Shown in pieces: positions 55,521 through 63,152 of a DNA stretch of 64,000 nt. The notes beneath the pieces are model-generated. The model was not told the DNA's origin. It searched no databases and was given only the letters and a program-made list of their open reading frames with translations. The translations under genes and the position numbers were made by a program. The stretch spans positions 124,001 through 188,000 of the forward strand of contig NZ_AHCD03000027.1 in the NCBI RefSeq assembly GCF_000238295.3, given 5' to 3'. The stretch comes from Pseudoalteromonas rubra. GTDB lineage: Bacteria > Pseudomonadota > Gammaproteobacteria > Enterobacterales > Alteromonadaceae. Position 1 is the first letter of the stretch, and every line of letters starts with the position of its first letter.

Positions 55521-55539
55521 GACCCCACTGGCAGGGGTC
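55521..55539. promoter_or_regulatory. Small hairpin in a divergent promoter region
   Basis: GACCCC/GGGGTC with a seven-base loop lies between the divergent phosphoesterase and the 112-residue gene. It could be an operator; no family was recognised. Confidence 0.3.
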
Positions 55540-55597
55540 TGTGATATAGTAGGGCCATTATGCAGCCGATACGCAGTCAGATGAGCGGGAGTCTAAT

Positions 55598-55936
55598 GTG
55601 CGGGTAAGAGTGATCTTTACGTTGGCCTGGTTAAGTTTTCATAGTGAGGCTTATCAGCCAAGTCGGCTTATGCACTTTGTTGATGACTGTCGTTCCGAGC
55701 AGCACAGTGCACTCAGGCAGGGTTGCCAGGGTTATTTATTTGGCTTTCTTGATGCGCTCAAACTGAATCCACCGCATGGGGTTGATGGCCAGTGTCTGCA
55801 CGCCTGGAACCCGGATACTTTGCTGGCTGCATTGGGTAAGGCAATTAAGCAACAGCCCGAGCTTGGCAAGCAATTTTATTACGAGGGCATATATGCATTC
55901 ATTGACACTCAGTGTGGTGCACGACCGTCATCATGA
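55598..55936 (+). CDS. Small exported Cys-rich protein, Rap1a/Tai-like
   Basis: A 112-residue protein starting at a GTG with a GGAG ribosome binding site. A short hydrophobic N terminus (VIFTLAWLSFHSEA) suggests export. Four cysteines and the pattern DDC...GCQGYLFGFLDALKLN...C...LLAALGKAIKQQPELGKQFYYEGIYAFIDTQC resemble the Rap1a/Tai immunity family, which protects against type VI secretion amidases. No T6SS effector gene is next to it, so it would be an orphan. The match is by eye and tentative. It is 25 bp upstream of the NYN gene and possibly co-transcribed. Confidence 0.55.
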   Translation: MRVRVIFTLAWLSFHSEAYQPSRLMHFVDDCRSEQHSALRQGCQGYLFGFLDALKLNPPHGVDGQCLHAWNPDTLLAALGKAIKQQPELGKQFYYEGIYAFIDTQCGARPSS

Positions 55937-55961
55937 ATGAACCTAAAAGGTCCGTAACACC

Positions 55962-56468
55962 ATGAAAAAAATCGCCATTCTGGTCGATGTCCAGAACATT
56001 TACTACACCACCAGGCAGGCTTATGGCAGAAGCTTTGATTATAACGGCTTCTGGGAGACGGTATTAAAAGACCGCACTTTGTATCGTGCTTTGGCCTATT
56101 CCAGCGAGCCTAATGCACCCAAGCAGCAACAGTTTCAGAATATTCTCAGAGCCATCGGCTTTGAGGTTAAACAAAAACCCTATATTCAGCGCGCCGATGG
56201 CTCGGCCAAATGTGATTGGGATGTGGGGATCACCCTGGATGCCATGGAGTGTGCGCCACATTGTGATGTGGTGGTATTGCTGACCGGGGATGGAGACTTT
56301 GACTTACTCGCCGAGCGTATTCGCAGCCGTCATAACTGTGAGGTCGAAGTGTACGGCGTGCCTCAGCTCACCGCTAACTCGCTGAAGCGCGCAGCCACCC
56401 GTTACATTGCCATTGATGAGCGTTTGTTGCTAAATGCAAAACCAAACCACAACAGGGCAGGCCAGTAG
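55962..56468 (+). CDS. NYN-domain (LabA/DUF88-like) protein
   Basis: A 168-residue protein that is almost entirely a NYN domain, a PIN-like predicted RNase fold. Conserved acidic residues are visible in ILVDVQNIYY, DWDVGITLDAM and LLTGDGDFDLL, followed by VEVYGVP...NSLKRAATRYIAID. The family is thought to act on RNA. The 3' end overlaps the convergent polysaccharide polymerase gene by 67 bp. Confidence 0.88.
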   Translation: MKKIAILVDVQNIYYTTRQAYGRSFDYNGFWETVLKDRTLYRALAYSSEPNAPKQQQFQNILRAIGFEVKQKPYIQRADGSAKCDWDVGITLDAMECAPHCDVVVLLTGDGDFDLLAERIRSRHNCEVEVYGVPQLTANSLKRAATRYIAIDERLLLNAKPNHNRAGQ

Positions 56469-57685
56469 AGATACGATAGGATCTCCAAATTCTCAAAGAA
56501 GCTGTAGCAGACCAACACTGCCATCAGACACAGCGCAGTCTGTGCGGTTTTTGAATCTTGCGACGCCCACAGTAAATAGACACTCGAAACCAGCATAGGG
56601 ACTGCCAGCGCAACCGCGCCAACCATGCCTTTGACAAATAACAGCCCATACCAGCTGTGGTGCGAGCCAATTGGCATAAATTCCACCATTTTGGGCCCGC
56701 GCTCAACAATGCCATGGCCCCAGATAGGCGCTTCTGCCTGCCAGCGTTGAATGGCAATGTTGGCCAGCGCTTTTCGTACTCTGGTAGAGCCCGGGCGCTG
56801 TTGTTTCACGGCCTCGTAAGAATCCATGATTGAATTGTAGATGGGTTCACCGAGTAGCAATATGATGGGCACGGTAATCCCAAGTAGCAGCAGCATCCAG
56901 GGCTCTTTAAATTTATCGCTGAACAGCACCAGAGGAAACAGCATAATGAAAATGGCGATACCAGCGCGGGATTGCGACAACAGCAGCATGGCCCAGCAGC
57001 CCGCAATGGCCCAGCGACGAATGCGGTTGTTTGTTTCTTGCAGACAAAAGACTAAGTAAATGCAAGCCATAAATCCGGCCGCTGGTGCCCAAGGTGTAAA
57101 GAAGCGCCAGCGCCCGGCACCCGTCTCGGGGTTAATGCCGTAAAAGCTGACCATGAAAAAGCTTTCCCCTGGTCCGCCGATGACCTTCAATGGCGACAGG
57201 AAAATATCACCGGGTAACTTGACGACATAAAATGCCACTGAAATAAAAGAGAAGATCAGCGTGTGAATAGCGACAATACAGACCCCGCGGATCACCACTT
57301 CTTTGCGGATCTTTGCAAGTGCCGCAATGACAGGAAAAATAGCCAGCAGTGCCCAGCCTTTCATCCAGCCAATGGTGGACTTAATGGTTTGCCCGGTGCC
57401 CAAGGACCATTCGCTGTGCGCGACCAGCAAAGCCACGAGCATCAGCAACATGGCGATGATCCACATCCAGATCATCGGTGACAGTGGGCGAGGCTTAGCA
57501 CGCAGGTCCAGATAGCAGCGCATTAAGACCACCATAAAAATCAACCAGCCGATGATGGAGCCCATCACATACAGCATGCCCAGCATAAAAGTGGGGTAGG
57601 TAAGCACCAGACCCGCCCAGACCAATTTTTCTTCTGTGCTGATAAAGCGCTTTTCCTTGAAGGGTAAATAGGCGGTGAATAGCAT
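56402..57685 (-). CDS. O-antigen/exopolysaccharide polymerase (Wzy/WaaL-like)
   Basis: Multi-pass membrane protein of 427 residues with about ten to twelve hydrophobic segments and the large periplasmic loop typical of O-antigen ligase/polymerase proteins (about residues 285-345, ending in GHGIVERGPK...SHHSWYGLL). It would join repeat units at the periplasmic face of the inner membrane. GGAGG precedes the ATG. It is the last gene of the polysaccharide cluster, 12 bp after the Wzz-like gene. Its 3' end lies antisense to the NYN gene. Confidence 0.82.
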   Translation of the reverse strand: MLFTAYLPFKEKRFISTEEKLVWAGLVLTYPTFMLGMLYVMGSIIGWLIFMVVLMRCYLDLRAKPRPLSPMIWMWIIAMLLMLVALLVAHSEWSLGTGQTIKSTIGWMKGWALLAIFPVIAALAKIRKEVVIRGVCIVAIHTLIFSFISVAFYVVKLPGDIFLSPLKVIGGPGESFFMVSFYGINPETGAGRWRFFTPWAPAAGFMACIYLVFCLQETNNRIRRWAIAGCWAMLLLSQSRAGIAIFIMLFPLVLFSDKFKEPWMLLLLGITVPIILLLGEPIYNSIMDSYEAVKQQRPGSTRVRKALANIAIQRWQAEAPIWGHGIVERGPKMVEFMPIGSHHSWYGLLFVKGMVGAVALAVPMLVSSVYLLWASQDSKTAQTALCLMAVLVCYSFFENLEILSYLYWPALLWFGFAFSNKRSSMAM

Positions 57686-57697
57686 GCTTGCCTCCGG

Positions 57698-59089
57698 CTA
57701 GTCTGGCTGTTTCATCACAGCGGAAATGATCACCCGGCGTTTGTTGATCATTAACACACCCATTGATAAGAAGATCATTGCGGCCAGTGCTGCGGCAACG
57801 GCAATGGACTTTTTCGGTGAGAACGAGTTCACAGGCAATGACGGTGGAGACATCAGCTGGATCACCGGATACGATGCGAAAATATCCGCTTTACCGGCTT
57901 CGAGGCGCGCGACCGCTGAGGTGAACACCGCTTTTGCCAAATCAAACTCACGCTCCAGACGTTCCAGTTCGGCTGCTTCTCTGGCGTACACTTTGAGCTT
58001 TTCATTGAGTAACTGCACTTCATTTTCCAGCTCAATCAATTTTGCTTCAGAGCCTTTTTTGGCGGCAAACGCACTGATCAGATCAGCAAACAGTTGCGCG
58101 CGATTCGGGTTAGACGCCAGATCTGTGGTGTGAAACGCATGGGCTGCATTGATCCCGACCAGACCTTCCGAGCGGGTTCTGAGCGCCAGTTTTGACTGCT
58201 CAAAACGCGCCAGCTCCGCTTTTACCATGGGATGACCATCGTCCCAGCGAGAGCGGTATTCGCTTAACTGAGCTGCACTTTTATCCAGTTCAGACAAATA
58301 GGCTCTGAACTCACCATCAGATTGCAGGACAAAGGCCTGGCCCGCCATGGAAGGGGATACGCCTAAATCAACACTGAGCTGGCCGACAAAATACTCAGCA
58401 CGGCCGATTTCGGCTTTGACGATGGCAACCTGTTCCTTCAAATTGGACAACGTACGCATTTGCTGGTCTAGCTGGTCCCGGCTGATCAGCAAAGAGCGTT
58501 GCTGAAAGTCAGTAATGTTGCTGCGTGTAAGATTAAGTCGCTCTCTGTACTGATCTAATACTGACTTGATGCTGGCATCACGACGCTGGACTTCATCGGC
58601 ACGCAGATGATCAAGCTGGTCCTGTAATGCGTTGTATAAAGCCCAGGCTTTTTTCTCTGCGATACGCGGGCTGGCCCCGGTGATTTCTATTTTCAGGATT
58701 GAGGTTTGCTCAGTCAGACGCACTTTGGGACGGCCAAATGCTTTGGCCGACATGCCCATAGAGTTAGCTGCATTCTCCAGCAGGTTTTTGCTCATCAGCA
58801 TTTCTTTGTAATTCACTCTGGGATTATATCCCTTGCCAAACGGTGCGCTGGTGGATGACACTACCTGGCCAACTTCATCAAGCGATACATTACTGTTTGC
58901 GCCTGTGCCAGGTAACACCATGTCCAGGTCGCTGCGATATTTCGCGGGTTGTTGCAGGTAAGCAAAAACCAGTAGTAAAATCACAGCATAGCTGACCAGA
59001 CAGGTCACCAGATAAGGTTTGTGCAGGGTGCGGTAAACCGCCGCCCTGAACCGTGAGTACGGTGTTGTTACTTGAAGTTGCGTGTTCAT
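57698..59089 (-). CDS. Chain-length determinant / polysaccharide co-polymerase (Wzz/GumC-like)
   Basis: A 463-residue inner-membrane protein with one membrane segment near residue 30-47 and a second near 432-452. Between them is a Wzz domain followed by long coiled-coil helices (QLDQQMRTLSNLKEQVAIVK, LENEVQLLNEKLKVYAREAA) and a GNVR-type end (SPPSLPVNSFSPKK). It has no cytoplasmic kinase domain. It controls polymer length with Wzy and contacts the Wza channel. Its ATG overlaps the wza-like stop (ATGA), with an AAGGAGG ribosome binding site inside the end of that gene. Confidence 0.88.
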   Translation of the reverse strand: MNTQLQVTTPYSRFRAAVYRTLHKPYLVTCLVSYAVILLLVFAYLQQPAKYRSDLDMVLPGTGANSNVSLDEVGQVVSSTSAPFGKGYNPRVNYKEMLMSKNLLENAANSMGMSAKAFGRPKVRLTEQTSILKIEITGASPRIAEKKAWALYNALQDQLDHLRADEVQRRDASIKSVLDQYRERLNLTRSNITDFQQRSLLISRDQLDQQMRTLSNLKEQVAIVKAEIGRAEYFVGQLSVDLGVSPSMAGQAFVLQSDGEFRAYLSELDKSAAQLSEYRSRWDDGHPMVKAELARFEQSKLALRTRSEGLVGINAAHAFHTTDLASNPNRAQLFADLISAFAAKKGSEAKLIELENEVQLLNEKLKVYAREAAELERLEREFDLAKAVFTSAVARLEAGKADIFASYPVIQLMSPPSLPVNSFSPKKSIAVAAALAAMIFLSMGVLMINKRRVIISAVMKQPD

Positions 59090-60354
59090 GAGTCCTCCTT
59101 ACTCAACAAAGAGAAGGGTGCCACAATATCGAGTAGCGTCTTTGCGATATCACGCAAGTTAGTGATATCTGAATCATAGCAGGCTATCGCATCATTCGGC
59201 ATGACATAAGGGTTAACATGGTCGCGATAAGACATCCGCATCAGCTCCTCTACGGAGCGCTCGACGACCTGGGTTTGGCCTGTCAATGGGTGGTTGCTGA
59301 CCAGCACGACGCGACGTGGCGCATTGGTGTATTCTTTACCGCCCACACAGTTCGCTGAAATCGCGGCCTGCAATAACCGGGTGCCATACGGCAGATTACT
59401 GGAAAAACGACCGATTGCCGCATTGGCGTTACTCATTGATGAGTCAATCAGGTTAGACATAAAGACCCGAAACCCTTTTGGCGTGATCTGCGACGGTTTC
59501 ACCAGGTTTGGCTGAAAACACCCGGTGCTCGGTACAATGACCTGATCGCCGGCAATCAGTACGTGGTCAGAAACGGGCTGTCCGGTCATGATGCCGGTCA
59601 AATCTGCTTCAATGCGCCAGCCTTGGCGCACCAAAATCACTTGGTCCAGCTTGGCATCAGGACGCACCCCGGCAGCAGCACGTATCGCTTCGGACAGCAG
59701 ACGTTGCTTAGAGTGATCGCCAGACGCGGCGACTTGTTGATCTAATAGTTGCTCGGGTAATTTTGCATTGATGGTGACCCGGCCCGGTGAAAACACTGCG
59801 CCAGAAACCGGGACTTCAATGGCTGCCCAGGTTTTTACTTTTACTGTGACATCTAACGTTTGAGCACGGAAAATTTTGGCCCGGATCAGCGCCAGTTCAA
59901 CTTTTTGTGCCAGCGCTTTGGTGGTCAGGCCCGCGGCGTAAATGGGGTCGATAACGGGCAGTGTCAGTGCGCCAGAGCTGTCCAGTACATAGTCGCCGTT
60001 GAAGCCCTCACCGTATTCCATTCTGACCTGGATCAGGTCACCCGGGCTCAGTGGTGCAGCGCCGAATACCCCACTGTGACTGGACTCATAGGGATTCAGG
60101 CCAGGTGCGGCAAGCGGAATAGGCTGGTCGATGCGATAATTCGCTGCGGCTGCAAAGTTGTCCGCGTCGGTGCAAGTCAGGCGAGAGGCAAACACGGAGT
60201 TAGACTGACCGAATTGCGTACCAACCGCATGTGGCATGCCATAAAAGTCCTCGTCATTATAGTCCGGGCTGAGTGTGCACCCTGAACCAAGCACACACAG
60301 TACGAGCGCACAAGTGCGGGTCATCAGGGCTGTGATTGAAGTGGCTGGTTTCAT
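59086..60354 (-). CDS. Outer-membrane polysaccharide export lipoprotein (Wza-like)
   Basis: A 422-residue lipoprotein with lipobox LGSGC at about residue 26. The export domain begins with LSPGDLIQVRMEYGEGFNGDYVLDSSGALTLPVI, followed by SLBB-like repeats (VPVSGAVFSPGRVTI, VILVRQGWRIEADL). It forms the outer-membrane exit channel. The C-terminal third (from about 300) is longer than in classical Wza and lacks the obvious amphipathic helix. AAGGAG precedes the ATG, and a sigma-54-type promoter lies 50 bp upstream. Confidence 0.87.
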   Translation of the reverse strand: MKPATSITALMTRTCALVLCVLGSGCTLSPDYNDEDFYGMPHAVGTQFGQSNSVFASRLTCTDADNFAAAANYRIDQPIPLAAPGLNPYESSHSGVFGAAPLSPGDLIQVRMEYGEGFNGDYVLDSSGALTLPVIDPIYAAGLTTKALAQKVELALIRAKIFRAQTLDVTVKVKTWAAIEVPVSGAVFSPGRVTINAKLPEQLLDQQVAASGDHSKQRLLSEAIRAAAGVRPDAKLDQVILVRQGWRIEADLTGIMTGQPVSDHVLIAGDQVIVPSTGCFQPNLVKPSQITPKGFRVFMSNLIDSSMSNANAAIGRFSSNLPYGTRLLQAAISANCVGGKEYTNAPRRVVLVSNHPLTGQTQVVERSVEELMRMSYRDHVNPYVMPNDAIACYDSDITNLRDIAKTLLDIVAPFSLLSKEDS

Positions 60355-60403
60355 AATGTGCTCCTTGGAGGTCTGTCTCTCTAAGTGGTCTTAATAAGAG
60401 AGG

Positions 60404-60419
60404 AGCATAATTTGAGCCA
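60404..60419 (-). promoter_or_regulatory. Sigma-54 promoter upstream of the wza-like gene
   Basis: Read on the minus strand, TGGCTCAAATTATGCT matches the -24/-12 consensus TGGCACG-N4-TTGCW, with the GG and GC pairs at the required spacing. The -12 element is about 50 bases before the wza-like ATG. A sigma-54 activator gene lies about 3 kb away. Confidence 0.65.
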
Positions 60420-60514
60420 ACTTTTAAAGTTTATAATAATCAATCTGTTAATGTTTTTTAGGCGGGTTTTTACGTGGCTTTTTGTATTTTGCAAAGCAGT
60501 TTCAAAATGAAAAG

Positions 60515-60534
60515 AAGCCAGCAAAAGCTGGCTT
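60515..60534 (-). terminator. Hairpin between GT2 and wza-like genes
   Basis: AAGCCAGC/GCTGGCTT, a perfect 8-bp stem with a four-base loop, is followed on the minus strand by CTTTTCATTTT. It probably ends or attenuates the flippase-GT transcript, so the wza-like gene uses its own promoter. Confidence 0.65.
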
Positions 60535-60558
60535 AAGGGCCTCAGGTACGAGGTGCGC

Positions 60559-60587
60559 TATCAGCTTATCATTACGACATGCTGATA
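60559..60587 (-). promoter_or_regulatory. Inverted repeat, candidate upstream activating site
   Basis: TATCAGC and GCTGATA are separated by 15 bases, about 150 bp upstream of the sigma-54 promoter. This distance suits an enhancer site for a bacterial enhancer-binding protein, but the site is not matched to a known motif. Confidence 0.35.
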
Positions 60588-60610
60588 ATCGCAGGCCCGG
60601 GAGCGAAGGG

Positions 60611-61633
60611 TTAGCCCGCAGGGTGTTTATTCGACTGGCCCACAGTGCGCATCGCCAGTTTTTCTGCGCGATTGTAAAGCGACTTCGGCAACAGACTGGT
60701 CAGGGCACAACACCAGGTGAGTGCTGTGCGACCAGGCTCTTCGAACAAAATGCGAATATCGGTGAATAATGCCTGATGTATCAGCTTTATTGCGGCTGAA
60801 GTGTTACGCGACTGCACGGCACGACGACTCAGATATCTGAGCTGATAAGCGCGCGCAAGCGACCCACACTGCTTGAAAAATTGCGCATGGCTGCGGCGAT
60901 GTTTATTGACCGCCGTTTCCCAGCTCTGATATTGCTTTTGCAAGTTGGCGGACAGGCCACTGGCGTTGACGCGATAATATGTCAACGGCTCAGGGATCCC
61001 GGCGAAGGTCGCCTGAGTGTATAGTGCCAGGCGCAGCCACATCTCAATGTCCTCAGACTGTCTCAGGTTTTCATCAAAGTACTGTCTCCAGCTGCGGGTC
61101 TCATCGTGAAACGCCACTTTTTCCAGCGCAGAAGCGCGGATCACCGGTGCAGAGCCATTACCAATAGGGTTACGACAAAAAATGGTCTTGGCATCTATGT
61201 TGTTCAACTTGGGGAACTGACCAATGCCCAGTTGTTTATTGTCATCATCAACAAACAGCGAAGGACAGTAGCTGACATCAACCTGGGGGTTTCGATTTAA
61301 ATGAGCAATGTGTTTTTCTAGCTTATCAACTGCCCAATAATCGTCGGCATCCAGCAAAGCGATATAAACGCCTCGTGCATTACGGATCCCTGTATTACGG
61401 GCCCCGGATAAGCCGCGGTTTTGCTGGCGAATGATGTTGATGCGATGATCTTTATAGTCTCGCAGATAGCTGAGTGTGTTGTCACTGCAGCCATCATCAA
61501 CACAGATCACTTCAAAATTTTGATAGGTCTGGTTAAGGACCGAGCAGATACATTTATCGATATACTTTTCAACGTTGTACATAGGGATGATGATACTGAC
61601 AACGGGTTTTGAGTTAATTACATAGTTAGTCAT
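60611..61633 (-). CDS. Family 2 glycosyltransferase
   Basis: A 340-residue GT-A-fold glycosyltransferase. It has the N-terminal VSIIIPMYNVEKYIDKCI, then VICVDDGCSDNT, NRGLSGARNTGI and ALLDADDYW (DxD), and QSEDIEMWLRL further on. It adds a sugar to the lipid-linked repeat unit at the cytoplasmic face of the membrane. The start is 13 bp after the flippase stop with a CGGAG ribosome binding site. It is the only glycosyltransferase in view, so others must be encoded elsewhere. Confidence 0.93.
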   Translation of the reverse strand: MTNYVINSKPVVSIIIPMYNVEKYIDKCICSVLNQTYQNFEVICVDDGCSDNTLSYLRDYKDHRINIIRQQNRGLSGARNTGIRNARGVYIALLDADDYWAVDKLEKHIAHLNRNPQVDVSYCPSLFVDDDNKQLGIGQFPKLNNIDAKTIFCRNPIGNGSAPVIRASALEKVAFHDETRSWRQYFDENLRQSEDIEMWLRLALYTQATFAGIPEPLTYYRVNASGLSANLQKQYQSWETAVNKHRRSHAQFFKQCGSLARAYQLRYLSRRAVQSRNTSAAIKLIHQALFTDIRILFEEPGRTALTWCCALTSLLPKSLYNRAEKLAMRTVGQSNKHPAG

Positions 61634-61646
61634 AATGGGCTCCGGA

Positions 61647-62900
61647 TCATGAAGAAGATTTTGCTGCGCTGACGTGACAGCGTTTCAGTGCAATGTCTGC
61701 CGCCGGGAAGAGCAGCCACAAAGCACTGCAACTGACCAAAACAGCAGCAAGTAAAACGGGCTGACCTGGCTGTATCATTAACAGCCCTGTCAGAGAAATC
61801 AGTAAACAATATGCGTTAAGCTGGCACTCTCGTGCATAATGACCATTGGCGCGAAGCATCATCGCGTAGCTATCTACCCACACGGTCGTTGTCGCTATCA
61901 GGCACAGCAGTGCGCTGGTGGTAAAGCTGCCTTGCCAGTTGTCGCTGAATAACACCGGTACGTACCAGGGCACCAGTAACGCCTGAAAGATGAAAATGGC
62001 AGAGACTGCGGCCGTGATGGCCAGCAACAGGTGACGATGTCTGCGCTCAAAGCTGCCTGCATTTTTAAGCTTGCAGACAAACGGGTAGAGCGCAGTGGTG
62101 TAGGCTTGGGCCACGGATATCGCCAGCCCGACGCCCACACTTTTAGCAAAACTATATAAACCGAACAGCTCTGGGGTTAGCAGGCGAGCCGCCACAAACA
62201 TGTCCATGTTGACACGCAGTGAGCGCAGGATCTCACTGCCAGCCAGTTGTGTTGATGCCCGCAGCAGCCGGGAAAAAACGGCCCGACTGTACGCGCCAGC
62301 CAGGGGCGAAGACTGCATGAAGGCAAAGCAGCCAAGCCACAGTAACGTAAACGCCCATTTACCAATCACGACGGCCAACAGGCCTGCATCAAGATAAAGT
62401 GCAGCGGCCAGGGCCAGGTTTTCGGTGATGATACAAACGCTGCTGATCAGGCCAAACAAACCCATCTGGTTTCGGCGTTGCATCAGAAAGACCTGATTAC
62501 ACACCAATGGGAAGACTAGATAAGTCAGAGCCATCAGGGCGACCAGGTGCATCATGTCCTGGCCAGGAAATAGCCAGGTACTCGCCAGTGCAACAAGTAT
62601 TTGCACCACACACAAAGCGCCACAAAGCAGCCATTGAAGTAATAGACCATTTTTTAAAAATGCGGGCAATTCATCATCGCTGGCACGGATCACCTGTGCC
62701 CCCGCGCCTGAGCGAAGCAGGAGTCTCAGCACTTCATGCAGTGTCAGCGCAAGCATGGCTGTACCATATTCGGTCGCAGACAAGCAGGCCGCCATGGCCA
62801 TGATGCTGATCAGCCGCGAAGCCTTGGCAACCACTTCTGCACCAATCAGGTACGAAGTGTTGCTGAGCAGGGTCCGCATTGTGCTGGATGAGTGAGTCAT
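61647..62900 (-). CDS. Polysaccharide flippase (Wzx/MATE-like)
   Basis: A 417-residue membrane protein with about twelve hydrophobic segments and the Wzx/PST signature at its N terminus (LLSNTSYLIGAEVVAKASRLI, ATEYGTAMLALTL). It would flip lipid-linked repeat units across the inner membrane. It is the first gene of the cluster on the minus strand, directly upstream of the GT2 gene. The ribosome binding site is weak (GAGCG). Confidence 0.88.
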   Translation of the reverse strand: MTHSSSTMRTLLSNTSYLIGAEVVAKASRLISIMAMAACLSATEYGTAMLALTLHEVLRLLLRSGAGAQVIRASDDELPAFLKNGLLLQWLLCGALCVVQILVALASTWLFPGQDMMHLVALMALTYLVFPLVCNQVFLMQRRNQMGLFGLISSVCIITENLALAAALYLDAGLLAVVIGKWAFTLLWLGCFAFMQSSPLAGAYSRAVFSRLLRASTQLAGSEILRSLRVNMDMFVAARLLTPELFGLYSFAKSVGVGLAISVAQAYTTALYPFVCKLKNAGSFERRHRHLLLAITAAVSAIFIFQALLVPWYVPVLFSDNWQGSFTTSALLCLIATTTVWVDSYAMMLRANGHYARECQLNAYCLLISLTGLLMIQPGQPVLLAAVLVSCSALWLLFPAADIALKRCHVSAAKSSS

Positions 62901-63084
62901 GGTATCGCGCTCTTTTTTATCAGATACCTTTACTAACCAAAATTCGTACCAAGACGGGTAAGTACAAAAAACAAACTGAGAATTGATTTTAATCGTTTGT
63001 TTTATATGGCTTTAACAGATTGGTTGAGATGGTGACGCCCAGTTCGAAGGCTATAAGCTGGACAAATTTAGTAACGGAGGAGGT

Positions 63085-63132
63085 GTGCAGATCGCATTTT
63101 GCAATGGCGATTTTGCAATTTGCAATCTGCAC
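63085..63132. repeat. Inverted repeat containing three TTGCAAT-like words
   Basis: GTGCAGATCGCA pairs with TGCAATCTGCAC (11 of 12) around a 24-base centre. The centre and right arm carry TTGCAAT at about 63099 and 63113 and TTTGCAAT overlapping the right arm. It is in the gap between the flippase and the sigma-54 activator gene, so it may be a terminator of the latter or a protein-binding region for the former. Confidence 0.45.
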
Positions 63133-63152
63133 AGACAGCATGTTTGATTGGA

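Noticed and set aside
62901..63152. Sigma-54 promoter for the flippase gene
   Set aside because: No minus-strand GG-N10-GC element with TGGC context was found in the gap; only the wza-like gene has a convincing match.
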